Positions 16,606-23,833 of a DNA stretch of 32,129 nucleotides are shown piece by piece. Below the pieces are notes generated by a model. It did not search any database, was not told the origin of the DNA, and was given only the letters and a program-made list of their open reading frames with translations. Position 1 is the stretch's first letter, and every line of letters begins with the position of its first letter. The position numbers and the translations under genes were made by a program. The stretch is from a virus. The stretch lies in the IMG/VR virus record IMGVR_UViG_3300021596_000077, positions 1 through 32,129 of that record; one strand, written 5' to 3'.

Positions 16606-17741
16606 GCCGCGTCCGCCTGTTCCTCGGCGACTGCCTCGACGCTCTGCGCCAGCTTTCCGACGCCTCCGTGGACGCGGTCGTGACCGACCCGCCCTATGGC
16701 CTGAGCTTCATGGGCAAGAAGTGGGACTACGACGTCCCGTCCGTGGAGGTCTGGGCCGAGTGCCTGCGGGTGCTGAAACCCGGCGGGCACCTGCTGGCCT
16801 TCGCCGGGACGCGGACCCAGCACCGGATGGCCGTGCGGATTGAAGACGCCGGGTTTGAGATCCGGGACATGATCGCCTGGGTCTATGGCTCGGGGTTCCC
16901 AAAGTCGCTGGACGTTAGCAAGGCCATTGACAAGGCGGCGGGCGCGGAGCGGGAGGTCGTCGGCGGTAAAAAGAGAGCCATGGCAGGGTGGTCCATGGAT
17001 GGAGGGACAAAGTTTGTTGATCGGAACATCACCGCCCCCGCCACAGACGCCGCCCGCCAGTGGGCAGGCTGGGGAACCGCCCTGAAGCCTGCCCTGGAGC
17101 CCATCACCGTCGCCCGCAAGCCCCTGAGCGGCACCGTCGCGGCGACCGTGCTGGAGCATGGAACCGGGGCGCTGAATGTGGACGGGTGTCGGGTGGGGGA
17201 GCGCGAAAAGCGAATGCTGAACCGAGGCGGGTCGATTGGCTACGGAGGAAGCGAGCCGCAAGGCGTAGTGGAAGACGGCGGCTGCGGCCGCTGGCCCGCC
17301 AACCTGATCCACGATGGCGGCGACGAGGTGGTGGGGTTGTTTCCTGCTCAGGCCGGTGCGGCGGCGCCAGTGCATCGGCGCAATAGCGACAAGTTCCGCC
17401 AAACCTATGGGTCGTTTGGCGGAACGGCGCGGTTCTTCTACTCGCCCAAGGCTGACGGGACCGACCGGAACGAGGGCACCGAAGCCCGCAACATTCACCC
17501 GACCGTCAAACCGACCGACCTGATGCAATATCTCTGTCGGCTGGTCACGCCCCCCGGCGGAACGGTCCTCGACCCGTTCATGGGCTCGGGCTCAACTGGC
17601 AAGGCCGCCCAGATGGAAGGGTTCAGGTTCATCGGGTGCGAGCGGGATCCGGACTATTTCGCGATTGCGAAGGCCCGGATCGAGACCGCCCACGGCTCAC
17701 TTTTTGCCAACATCGCAGACGTTGAGGTCAATGCCGCATGA
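16602..17741 (+). CDS. DNA methyltransferase (N6-adenine/N4-cytosine, beta-type order)
   Basis: The 379-residue protein starts at GTG 16602 (GTGA overlap). The catalytic motif DPPY is at residues 29-32 (VVTDPPYGLSFMGKKW) and the SAM-binding motif DPFMGSGS at 324-331. This order, motif IV before motif I, is typical of beta-class amino-methyltransferases. LKPGGHLLAFAGTRTQHRMA is also a family pattern. A central insert contains GWGTALKPALEPITVARKP, found in phage-borne members. No restriction enzyme gene is near, so it is probably an orphan that protects phage DNA or affects expression. The target site cannot be read from the sequence. Confidence 0.85.
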   Translation: MSRVRLFLGDCLDALRQLSDASVDAVVTDPPYGLSFMGKKWDYDVPSVEVWAECLRVLKPGGHLLAFAGTRTQHRMAVRIEDAGFEIRDMIAWVYGSGFPKSLDVSKAIDKAAGAEREVVGGKKRAMAGWSMDGGTKFVDRNITAPATDAARQWAGWGTALKPALEPITVARKPLSGTVAATVLEHGTGALNVDGCRVGEREKRMLNRGGSIGYGGSEPQGVVEDGGCGRWPANLIHDGGDEVVGLFPAQAGAAAPVHRRNSDKFRQTYGSFGGTARFFYSPKADGTDRNEGTEARNIHPTVKPTDLMQYLCRLVTPPGGTVLDPFMGSGSTGKAAQMEGFRFIGCERDPDYFAIAKARIETAHGSLFANIADVEVNAA

Positions 17742-18010
17742 CACGCGCCGCCCTGATCCTTTCCGCCCTGGCCCTCGCCGGATGCGCCACGACGTCGACC
17801 CCGCCGCCGATCATCGTCAAGGTTCCGGTCCCGGTTTCGTGTGTGTCGGATCAGCTTCCGAAGGCCCCGACCTATCCCGACACCCTGGCCGCCCTGAAGG
17901 CTGCGCCCGACCAAGCCGAGTTCACCCGGTTGCTGGCGGCAGGCTGGCCCCTGCGCACCGCCCGCCTGGAGGCCCTGGAGGCCGCCGTCGAGGCCTGCCG
18001 GAAGCCCTGA
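17738..18010 (+). CDS. Outer-membrane spanin lipoprotein (Rz1-like)
   Basis: This 90-residue protein starts at the ATGA overlap with the methyltransferase. It has a lipoprotein signal (MTRAALILSALALAGC, lipobox ending at Cys16) followed by a proline-rich stretch (TSTPPPIIVKVPVPVS), as in o-spanins. The C-terminal part is helical. It is larger than classical Rz1 proteins. The pairing with the inner spanin is inferred from topology and common location in the lysis block. Confidence 0.72.
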   Translation: MTRAALILSALALAGCATTSTPPPIIVKVPVPVSCVSDQLPKAPTYPDTLAALKAAPDQAEFTRLLAAGWPLRTARLEALEAAVEACRKP

Positions 18011-18045
18011 CCCTTCTGAACCTGTCCCTCTTTCCCTGACCCCGG

Positions 18046-18070
18046 CCGGCGGCCTCGCCGCCGGGGTTTT
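18046..18070 (+). terminator. Rho-independent terminator after o-spanin
   Basis: CCGGCGGC (18046-18053) pairs with GCCGCCGG (18057-18064) over a 3-base loop, and is followed by GGTTTT. It lies 36 bases after the o-spanin stop and would end, or partly end, the structural/lysis transcript before the metallophosphoesterase. Confidence 0.75.
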
Positions 18071-18086
18071 CTGTATGGAGTCCCTG

Positions 18087-19433
18087 ATGGCCCAGCCCAA
18101 ACTTCCCCTCGACCTGGTCGACCTGATCCTCTCGACCCTCTCCGAAGTGCGCCGGCGGCGCCCTGACCTGCCCTTGAAGAGCCCGGGCGGCGGGCCGAGC
18201 GTGAGGCATGTCGCCATCACCCTGCTGCAGGGCCGGTTCGGCAGCCCCACCAACACCTGGTCGAGCCGGCTGGGCTCGATCCGCGGGGCCTATCTGGCGG
18301 CCTGGACCCGGGCGGAGGCGGGGCAGTATGCGCCCGGCGAGGTGGGCGAGCGCTCGGCGGAGCCTGTGCCCGAGATCCCGGGCGCCGAGGCGGGCGAGGG
18401 GGCCTTTGAGCGGACCCTGGCCGATGACGTGAAGCTGCACCGGGCCCAGGCGACCTCTGAGGCGGCGCGGGTGCGCCTGAAGGAGGCCCTGGGCGAGATC
18501 TCGCGCCTGGAGGCCGAGCTGGGCGACTATCGCTGGGCGCGGGGCGTGACGATCAACCCGCCCGACTGGACGGTCAGCCGGGGCGGCGGCAAGCATGAAC
18601 ACATCCCCGTCCTGATCACCTCGGACTTCCAGATCGGCGAGGTCATCCGGCCGCAGGAGACCGACCACACGCACGGCTATTCGGTCGAGATCTTCCGGCA
18701 GAGGTACCGGGCCCTGATCGCCCAGGCGATCCGCCTCTGCCTCGACCATCAGCCCAGCTGGACCTATCCCGGGATCATCTACGAGCGCCTGGGGGACACG
18801 ATCAGCGGCGGCATCCATGAGGAGCTGGCCGAGACGGATGAGGTGACGCCGATCGAGGCCGTCCAGGTCGCGGCCGAGGAAGAGACGGCCGGGATCCGCG
18901 CCCTGGCGGAGGCCTTCGGGCGCGTCCTGGTCCAGGACTGCGGCGGGGGCAACCACGACCGCGACACCCACAAGCCCCGGTCGAAGAACGCCACGGCCCA
19001 CAGCTTCGATCGCCTGGTGAGCTACATCCTGCAGCGCGAGTTCAAGGACGATCCCCGGGTCGAGTTTCACACGACGGAGTCGCCGGACATCATCTTCCCG
19101 GTTTACGACCGGATGATCCTGGCGACGCACGGCGACAAGATCGGGAGCCGGGGCGGACAGGGGTTCATCGGCCCGGCGGCGACGATCGCCCGGGGCGCCC
19201 AGAAGGTGATCATGGAGCAACAGGCCCTGGGCCGGCGGATCGATGAGGTCCACCTGGGCCACTTCCACACCTTCACTGACCAGGACTTCGTGATCAGCAA
19301 CGGGTGCCTGCCGGGCTATTCCGAGTACGCCAAGCTCAACCGCCTGCGCCCCCAGCCCCCGCTCCAGGTGCTGGCCTTCTACAGCCCGAAGTGGGGCCGG
19401 GTGTGTACGAAGCGGGTGTTTCTGGAGGCGTGA
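18087..19433 (+). CDS. Calcineurin-like metallophosphoesterase
   Basis: The 448-residue protein starts at ATG 18087 with GGAG six bases upstream; ATG 18075 is less well placed. Metal-binding motifs are complete: D180 in SDFQIGE, GD at 236-237 (LGDTISGG), GNHD-like N289-H290-D291, H348 in THGDK, and H392-x-H394 in HLGHFHT. The first 150 residues are helical and may bind DNA or partner proteins. Phage members act as nucleases, phosphatases or cyclic-nucleotide enzymes; the substrate here is unknown. The gene sits between two terminators, so it may be expressed separately from lysis, for example during lysogeny. It ends at TGA 19431-19433. Confidence 0.8.
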   Translation: MAQPKLPLDLVDLILSTLSEVRRRRPDLPLKSPGGGPSVRHVAITLLQGRFGSPTNTWSSRLGSIRGAYLAAWTRAEAGQYAPGEVGERSAEPVPEIPGAEAGEGAFERTLADDVKLHRAQATSEAARVRLKEALGEISRLEAELGDYRWARGVTINPPDWTVSRGGGKHEHIPVLITSDFQIGEVIRPQETDHTHGYSVEIFRQRYRALIAQAIRLCLDHQPSWTYPGIIYERLGDTISGGIHEELAETDEVTPIEAVQVAAEEETAGIRALAEAFGRVLVQDCGGGNHDRDTHKPRSKNATAHSFDRLVSYILQREFKDDPRVEFHTTESPDIIFPVYDRMILATHGDKIGSRGGQGFIGPAATIARGAQKVIMEQQALGRRIDEVHLGHFHTFTDQDFVISNGCLPGYSEYAKLNRLRPQPPLQVLAFYSPKWGRVCTKRVFLEA

Positions 19434-19470
19434 CGACGTTTTACACGGGCTAATAAAGTCAAAGGCTTAG

Positions 19471-19499
19471 GACCCCCGATTTCGGGGGTCTTTTGCTTT
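19471..19499 (+). terminator. Strong Rho-independent terminator
   Basis: GACCCCCGA (19471-19479) pairs with TCGGGGGTC (19482-19490), and TTTTGCTTT follows. It lies 37 bases after the metallophosphoesterase gene and separates the late genes from the attachment region. Confidence 0.9.
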
Positions 19500-19528
19500 C
19501 AGCGCATTGAATACATTTGCGAAGAGGG

Positions 19529-19569
19529 TGATTAAGAGTCAGCTGCTCTACCAACTGAGCTATGCACCC
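19529..19569 (-). other. Candidate attP core: 5' half of a tRNA-Lys(CUU) gene
   Basis: Read on the minus strand, the segment begins with acceptor strand GGGTGCA, continues through the D stem and loop (GCTC-AGTTGGTA-GAGC), and reaches the anticodon stem and loop with CTCTTAA, anticodon CTT. It matches a tRNA-Lys for 41 bases, then departs from the expected TCAGC to TCACC. The 3' half is absent, so it is not a functional tRNA alone. The location next to the integrase gene makes it a likely attP core identical to part of a host tRNA-Lys gene. Most phages carry the 3' half; this one carries the 5' half, so integration would rebuild the tRNA from phage 5' sequence. Confidence 0.7.
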
Positions 19570-19605
19570 AAAGCCCCGGAAACATTGGGTTTCAGGACTT
19601 GTCCC

Positions 19606-19656
19606 GTTCGACCGGTTTGACCGTTTTTGCTGAAGTTTTACAGCAAGTCGTTCGGG
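19606..19656. repeat. Tandem and inverted repeats beside attP (possible Int arm sites)
   Basis: GTTCGACCG (19606-19614) is followed directly by GTTTGACCG (19615-19623), differing at one base. An inverted repeat TTGCTG/CAGCAA lies just after (19625-19645). The stretch is between the attP core and int, where arm-type integrase sites are expected. The hairpin is not followed by a T-run on either strand in the right place, so it is not a terminator. Function is inferred. Confidence 0.4.
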
Positions 19657-19666
19657 AGGCGTTCTC

Positions 19667-20116
19667 TTAGCCGCCTCCACCCAGCTTTGCAAGCACCGCC
19701 TGGACCACGGCGGCGCGGCTGACGTAGCGGCGTTTCAGGGCCTCGATGTCCCGTTCGGACCAGCCCATTAGAAGGGCGACCTGGCTGGCGTCCAGGCCGG
19801 CGGCGAGGAGGTTGGTCGCGGCCGTGCGGCGCAGGTCGTGGAAGGTGCGGTCGACGCCGGCGGCCGTGCAGGTGCGCGAGAAGGACGTCCTGAGGCCGTC
19901 CGCCGTCCAGGGCCGCTTGCCCCGGCTGGTCGTCAGGATGATCGGCCCCAGCCTGGGCGTGTCGTCCAGAAGCTGGCGCAGGGCGGGCGTCACCGGGATC
20001 AGCACCCGGCGCCCGCGCTTGGACGTGCGGAAGGCGATCACGTCGCCCTCGATGTGGCCCCAGGCCAGGCGGATGAGGTCGGACTGGCGGTCGAGGACGA
20101 GGACGGCGCGGCTCAC
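19667..20116 (-). CDS. int: Short tyrosine recombinase, catalytic domain only
   Basis: This 149-residue protein starts at GTG 20116, overlapping the pentapeptide gene stop (GTGA). It has the complete catalytic set: R10 in [13 protein letters not shown]33 in RTSKRGR, H93 and R96 in [13 protein letters not shown]119 in LLMGWSE (the H/W position) and Y131 in RRYVSRA. Typical phage integrases are 300-400 residues; the arm-binding and core-binding N-terminal domains are missing. No matching domain is encoded in any frame upstream, where the pentapeptide gene lies. It may be a decayed integrase, or a minimal one that needs a partner. The neighbour attP candidate supports a role in integration. Confidence 0.78.
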   Translation of the reverse strand: MSRAVLVLDRQSDLIRLAWGHIEGDVIAFRTSKRGRRVLIPVTPALRQLLDDTPRLGPIILTTSRGKRPWTADGLRTSFSRTCTAAGVDRTFHDLRRTAATNLLAAGLDASQVALLMGWSERDIEALKRRYVSRAAVVQAVLAKLGGGG

Positions 20117-20664
20117 GCAAGCCTCCGCTCAAAGTAGTCCAGAATGTCCAGCGTCTCGCGGGCCTTATCGGTGCCGGGATACTTAGCGGCGACGTGCGCG
20201 CGGTAGTCGGGGATCGTGAACCAGCGACAGCCCGCCATGACCTTGTGCGAGCCGTCCGCGATGTGGAACAGTAGAAACTCATAGTCCCGGCGATCTGCGG
20301 ACGTGACGTAAGCGGCGATGGTGTCGTCGCCGTATTTCGCGCCCGAGAGGTTCGCGCCCGAGAGGTCCGCGCCCCGGAGGTCCGCGCCCCAGAGGTCCGC
20401 GCCCCAGAGGTTCGCGCCCCGGAGGTCCGCGCGCCTGAGGTCCGCGCCCCGGAGTTTCGCGCCCCCGAGGTTCGCGCCCGAGAGGTCCGCGCCCCGGAGG
20501 TCCGCGCCCCGGAGGTCCAGGTCCGCGCCCCGGAGGTCCGCGCCCCGGAGGTCCGCGCCCCGGAGGTCCGCGCCCCGGAGGTTCGCGCCCCGGAGGTTCG
20601 CGCCCGAGAGCGTTCCGCCGTTGGCCCACGCGACCCCGGCGAGGTGTGCAAGGTGAAGGTTCAT
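20113..20664 (-). CDS. Pentapeptide-repeat protein
   Basis: The 183-residue protein contains about 18-20 consecutive A(D/N)LxG repeats from residue ~20 to ~112, which should fold as a right-handed beta-helix. A two-residue insert breaks the repeat register once ([11 protein letters not shown]). The C-terminal 70 residues form a separate region with [20 protein letters not shown] and [13 protein letters not shown], a frequent tail in phage pentapeptide proteins. Related repeat proteins can mimic DNA and bind gyrase, but no such function can be read here. It overlaps int by four bases and recT-like by four, so all are probably one leftward operon. Confidence 0.8.
   Translation of the reverse strand: MNLHLAHLAGVAWANGGTLSGANLRGANLRGADLRGADLRGADLRGADLDLRGADLRGADLSGANLGGAKLRGADLRRADLRGANLWGADLWGADLRGADLSGANLSGAKYGDDTIAAYVTSADRRDYEFLLFHIADGSHKVMAGCRWFTIPDYRAHVAAKYPGTDKARETLDILDYFERRLA
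20336..20612. repeat. About 18 copies of a 15-bp pentapeptide-coding repeat
   Basis: The unit resembles GAGGTCCGCGCCCCG on the + strand, repeating every 15 bases with small changes. A 6-base insertion at about 20515-20526 makes one unit 21 bases. The units are near-identical in DNA as well as protein, which suggests recent expansion and a risk of length change by slippage. Confidence 0.9.
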
Positions 20665-21593
20665 GCCGCGTCCGTCTCAGCGGCCCGCAGGCGTTCCATT
20701 TCCGACTTCAGCCCAAGGGCGTCGGTCGGCGACAGCGCCCAGAACTCTTGAAGCCCGGCACGGTTGACGCTTTCAAACCAAGCCTTCTGGCGCGCGTCCA
20801 GCGACCCATAAGCCGCCAGCGCCCGGTCGGCGACCTGTCCAACCGGCACTTGCTCCAAGGGCTCAACCGGGTGGAATTGGAAGGTGATGGTGCGACCGCC
20901 CGCGCCGATCCGGTCAAGGCGCTGTTGCGTGGCGTCGGCGTCGATAAGGTCGGTGGGCAGGACCGCCTCGGTTAGCTGCTGCCGGTCCACCTCCGAAGCC
21001 TCGTAAAGACCGGACAGGTCTTCTGGAAAAGCGCGGCGGATGGCGATGGCCTCCGCGCACTTCGCCAGCATGAGGCGCGGCATCTTGGCCCATTGAGACT
21101 TGGGGTCGAGATACTGGCGACCGCTCGGCTTGCGCTTGCCTGTCCGCTCGTCATCGACCCATTCGTCTGCGACCGGGGCGAACTCACTCCAGTAGGCCAC
21201 ACCAACGACCGGGTGCCATTCGTTCCCGCTCTGGTCCCGGATGTAGACCCGGACCATCACGCGATCGATGCCAAGGGGATTGGTCGGCCCCTTCAATTCC
21301 GCGTCGTAGGTGAAGGACGGCTCCTGATCGTCGGGGCGATACCGCAACGACCGACCGGCAATAGAGCGAAGCCCGTCTATTGTGGTGATAATTGCCATGC
21401 GGCGCTTTTCGGCATTGCCCTTGCTGAAAACGATGGCGCTGATTTGCCTGCGGAACGGGTCAAGCCCAGCCCGGCGGGCGGCGGCAACAAACAGGTTGAA
21501 CTCTTCCGAAGAGCAGTCGCGCGCCACGGTGTTCCGCATCAACTCAAGCTGGCGGGGGGCGTAGTCAGCGGTCAGGGGGGTGACGTTCAGCAT
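20661..21593 (-). CDS. bet: Bet/RecT-family single-strand annealing protein
   Basis: The 310-residue protein begins [20 protein letters not shown]. It shows family features: [40 protein letters not shown] and [20 protein letters not shown], followed by [15 protein letters not shown]. These are diagnostic of phage Bet/RecT proteins, which anneal complementary single strands in recombination and replication. The C-terminal 100 residues are variable. The neighbouring gene on the left is the pentapeptide gene (ATGA overlap) and on the right a Gp157-like protein. No exonuclease partner is recognisable nearby. Confidence 0.88.
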   Translation of the reverse strand: MLNVTPLTADYAPRQLELMRNTVARDCSSEEFNLFVAAARRAGLDPFRRQISAIVFSKGNAEKRRMAIITTIDGLRSIAGRSLRYRPDDQEPSFTYDAELKGPTNPLGIDRVMVRVYIRDQSGNEWHPVVGVAYWSEFAPVADEWVDDERTGKRKPSGRQYLDPKSQWAKMPRLMLAKCAEAIAIRRAFPEDLSGLYEASEVDRQQLTEAVLPTDLIDADATQQRLDRIGAGGRTITFQFHPVEPLEQVPVGQVADRALAAYGSLDARQKAWFESVNRAGLQEFWALSPTDALGLKSEMERLRAAETDAA

Positions 21594-22411
21594 CAGTTAA
21601 TCCTCATGGTCAGGGTAGGGGCGGCGTTGCTCAGAGAGACGCCAGGGACAGGCTCACCGGCCTTCAAGGCTTCGGCGACGCCGCGCTTGTTCAAGCGGGG
21701 TGGTGGGGCTTCCCAGAAGCGGGACGGGATGGCGCTTTCGTCCATCACGATCAGGCGGGGCGCGCGGTTCGACAGAGACAGGGTCGCCGCCGGGCGCTCG
21801 ACTTTCTTCAGGTCCGCAATGGTCAGGGCCTGTTCCAGCAGGGCGCGGGCGCGCTCGGCGCGCTGGGCAAAGCGATCCGCCCTGGCGTTCATGGCCGCAG
21901 CCGCCGCGCGGGCGGCGAGCCAAGGTGTTTTGAAGAGGCGCTTCCAGGCGTTCAGGGGGATGAAGAACACCTCTTCGGTCTTGTGTCGTCCGCCCCAGCC
22001 AATCACGTTCGCCCTGGCTTCCCTTGGAAAGGGTCGTATGTGAGGCCGGGGCGGCAGCGCCTTGAGTGCGTCGCGCAGGGCCTCGACGGGCCCCAGCGTG
22101 TCAAGCGCGAGTTCGGCTTCCTCCGTCTTCACGGCGGGGCCGCTGGCCTCCCGCGCCGCAAGGAGATCAAGAGCGCGCTTCTCGCCCCAGTCGGCCCCTG
22201 CATAGAATGCGTTTTCGAACGGGACGGTCGGCCCGACGGTGTCGCGCCATTGAAGATAGGCCTCCCGCCTGGGGTCGGGCGGGGTCCAGCCCTCATTCAT
22301 CACCTCGACGATTTTCTCGGCGAGGGTCCAGTTGCGGCCGGTGTTGTCAAAATCCAGCTTCCCGCGACGCTGCGCCTCGGCCTCGATCTCTTGCCAGGTC
22401 GGTTGCCCCAT
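21593..22411 (-). CDS. Early protein with a Gp157-like C-terminal part
   Basis: The 272-residue protein starts at ATG 22411 (overlapping the previous gene's stop); the longer upstream frame is the shadow of that gene. The C-terminal ~90 residues resemble siphovirus Gp157: RLIVMDESAIPSRFW, NKRGVAEALKAGEPVPG and a final LTMRIN. The N-terminal ~110 residues (WQEIEAEAQRRGKLDFDN, VPFENAFYAGADWGEKRALD) are different from the usual Gp157 coiled coil and unrecognised. Gp157-type genes are found beside recombination genes, as here. A fusion of an unrelated N-terminal domain is inferred. Confidence 0.6.
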   Translation of the reverse strand: MGQPTWQEIEAEAQRRGKLDFDNTGRNWTLAEKIVEVMNEGWTPPDPRREAYLQWRDTVGPTVPFENAFYAGADWGEKRALDLLAAREASGPAVKTEEAELALDTLGPVEALRDALKALPPRPHIRPFPREARANVIGWGGRHKTEEVFFIPLNAWKRLFKTPWLAARAAAAAMNARADRFAQRAERARALLEQALTIADLKKVERPAATLSLSNRAPRLIVMDESAIPSRFWEAPPPRLNKRGVAEALKAGEPVPGVSLSNAAPTLTMRIN

Positions 22412-22656
22412 CACCCCGCCCTCCGCATGATGTCGGCCTCGCGGCGCACGGCGCGGGCCTCGGCGCGCAGCTGGCGGATCCGGAGGCGCAGGGCCGGCAT
22501 CTGGGCCTGCAGGCGGGCGAGGGCCAGCTCGGCGATCTCGGCGGCGGCGGGCGTGGTCCAGCTGGCGCCCAGGGCGCGGCGGACGGTCTCGACCTCGGCG
22601 GTCAGGGTCTCGACCGCTCGGCGGGTTTCCAGGGGAATGGGGACGGTGATCATCAT
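22411..22656 (-). CDS. Small helical early protein, unknown
   Basis: This 81-residue protein starts at one of two ATGs, 22656 or 22653. It is strongly helical and rich in Ala, Arg and Glu (LTAEVETVRRALGASW, ALRLRIRQLRAEARAVRREA), suggesting a coiled coil. It overlaps both neighbours by one or a few bases. No domain is recognised. It belongs to the leftward early operon. Confidence 0.6.
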   Translation of the reverse strand: MMITVPIPLETRRAVETLTAEVETVRRALGASWTTPAAAEIAELALARLQAQMPALRLRIRQLRAEARAVRREADIMRRAG

Positions 22657-22814
22657 TCGGCCTCTCCGGCAAGAATGGCGGCGAGCCGGGCGAGCATGGT
22701 GCGTTCGCGCGCCGCCTTTAGTTCGTCAAAAATGTGATCCAGGCTGAGGCCCCGTTCCTGCGCGATGAGGATCAGGGCATCAAGTTCATCGGCAAGTGCT
22801 GACTTCAAGCTCAT
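22653..22814 (-). CDS. Very small early protein, unknown
   Basis: This 53-residue protein starts at ATG 22814 (ATGA overlap with the gene before it) and ends at TGA 22655-22653. It is helical: MSLKSALADELDALILIAQE then DHIFDELKAARERTMLARLA. Longer frames starting further upstream are shadows of the 113-residue gene. Its size and coupling suggest a real small gene; function unknown. Confidence 0.55.
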   Translation of the reverse strand: MSLKSALADELDALILIAQERGLSLDHIFDELKAARERTMLARLAAILAGEAE

Positions 22815-23152
22815 GCGGCTTCCTTCCGGGTGAGGCCCAGGCGCAGGGCGTCCAGGGCGGTGTTGATTTCGGTGACGGTCAGGCCGAAGGCGACCAGGGC
22901 CAGGGGGACGGCCTCGCGCTCGCCCTCGACGCGGCCGATCAGGGCGGCGGCGCAGCCGGGCGATTCCACGGCCGCGAGGCCCGAGGGCAGGCGGCCCAGC
23001 CGATGGCACAGGGCCGCGACCGCCCGGTTCGGGCTGACGGCGTAATAGGTGAGCCAGCGCTCGGGCGCGGCCAGGGCCTTGCCCTCCACGCCGGGGGCGT
23101 AGGGGGTGAGGCCGACGGCGACGTCGCGGCGGTTGTGGGGCGCGGCGGTCAT
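22811..23152 (-). CDS. Early protein, unknown
   Basis: The 113-residue protein begins MTAAPHNRRDVAVGLTPYAP and ends with a helical LTVTEINTALDALRLGLTRK. It has two cysteines and no known motif. It overlaps both neighbours by four bases, so translation is probably coupled through the operon. Not recognised. Confidence 0.58.
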   Translation of the reverse strand: MTAAPHNRRDVAVGLTPYAPGVEGKALAAPERWLTYYAVSPNRAVAALCHRLGRLPSGLAAVESPGCAAALIGRVEGEREAVPLALVAFGLTVTEINTALDALRLGLTRKEAA

Positions 23153-23349
23153 ACGGCGCGCGCCTTGCGCCCCAGGCGCCAGCCCATGCCTTGGCGCTCA
23201 TGCCCGACCGCCCGGGCTATTTCGGCCGGCTCGCGGTCAAAGAGGTCCGCCACCAGGTAGACGCTGATGACGTACCCGTCCTGTTCGCTGCCAAGGTCGT
23301 CGTCTTCATTGTTGGCGATCCAGTCGACCGCGGCTCTCAGGGATGGCAT
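23149..23349 (-). CDS. Small early protein, unknown
   Basis: This 66-residue protein begins MPSLRAAVDWIANNEDDDLG, continues with VISVYLVADLFDREPAEIAR and ends in a basic tail GMGWRLGRKARAV. The middle part hints at a short DNA-binding fold, but this is not shown. It overlaps the following gene by four bases. The 31 bases between it and the promoter-proximal gene contain no feature seen. Confidence 0.6.
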   Translation of the reverse strand: MPSLRAAVDWIANNEDDDLGSEQDGYVISVYLVADLFDREPAEIARAVGHERQGMGWRLGRKARAV

Positions 23350-23380
23350 TGCACAGTCTCCAGGTTGATGAGGCGGGCGG

Positions 23381-23695
23381 TCACAGGCCGGCCGCCAGGG
23401 CGAGCAGGACCGCCGTCAGGCCGAGGCCGACGATCAGGACGTCGTGCATCGTGGTGACGGGGCGGGCGGCCTCGGGCTGGGGTTCCGCTTGCGGAGGGCT
23501 GGGAGCGTCGGCGACAGCTTGGGGGGGAGGGGTCCAGCCCTCCCGGATCAGCATGGCCTGGAACTCGGCCTCCATCTGCTCGGGGCTGTCGTAGTCGAAG
23601 GTCTCGCCGCGGTGCATCAGCACCACGCGGGGGAGGGTCTCCGGTGCGCGCTCGGCGGCGCGGGCGGGGAATTGCAGGACTTGGGCGGTGTTCAT
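23381..23695 (-). CDS. First gene of leftward early operon, C-terminal membrane segment
   Basis: The 104-residue protein starts at ATG 23695 with TGGAGG six to eleven bases upstream. It begins MNTAQVLQFPARAAERAPET and carries GETFDYDSPEQMEAEFQAML, a proline-rich linker, and a membrane segment at the C-terminus (VLIVGLGLTAVLLALAAGL). That makes it a likely tail-anchored inner-membrane protein. Being first after the repressor-controlled promoter it should be made very early. Function unknown; an effect on the host envelope or on superinfection can only be guessed. Confidence 0.62.
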   Translation of the reverse strand: MNTAQVLQFPARAAERAPETLPRVVLMHRGETFDYDSPEQMEAEFQAMLIREGWTPPPQAVADAPSPPQAEPQPEAARPVTTMHDVLIVGLGLTAVLLALAAGL

Positions 23696-23734
23696 CTGGG
23701 CCTCCAGGCGGCGCGGGTGCGTCTTCGGAGGCGA

Positions 23735-23763
23735 ATAACCGCATAAAAGCGGCGCACATGCAA
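23735..23763 (-). promoter_or_regulatory. Probable leftward early promoter
   Basis: On the minus strand a TTGCAT (-35, 23763-23758) is followed, 17 bases on, by GGTTAT (-10, 23740-23735). The first early gene starts 40 bases downstream at 23695. Two copies of the operator palindrome (23765-23776 and 23740-23751) flank or overlap these elements. The -10 is weak, so the exact position is tentative, but the combination with the operators supports it. Confidence 0.5.
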
Positions 23764-23776
23764 GCGCATTAATGCG
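23740..23776. promoter_or_regulatory. Pair of repressor operators in the leftward early promoter
   Basis: The perfect 12-base palindrome CGCATTAATGCG (23765-23776) and an imperfect copy CGCATAAAAGCG (23740-23751) have centres 25 bases apart. The same perfect palindrome is present between the repressor and Cro-like genes. A shared binding site for the phage repressor and Cro-like protein is the simplest reading. Confidence 0.65.
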
Positions 23777-23833
23777 ACTAGGCGGGGCCGCGGGTCTCAG
23801 GCAGCATCCACTTCCGCGCAAGGGGAGAGTGTG

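Noticed and set aside
19529-19569. Functional tRNA-Lys gene
   Set aside because: Only the 5' half is present; the anticodon stem 3' strand, T arm and acceptor 3' strand are missing.
19625-19645. Terminator for int on the minus strand
   Set aside because: The hairpin TTGCTG/CAGCAA is followed by an A-run on the minus strand, not a T-run.
19459-19692. 77-residue minus-strand frame over the attachment region
   Set aside because: It translates the tRNA half and the terminator; not a gene.
20318-20656. Repetitive Arg-Ser-Ala-Pro frame on + over the pentapeptide gene
   Set aside because: A translation of the 15-bp repeat on the wrong strand.
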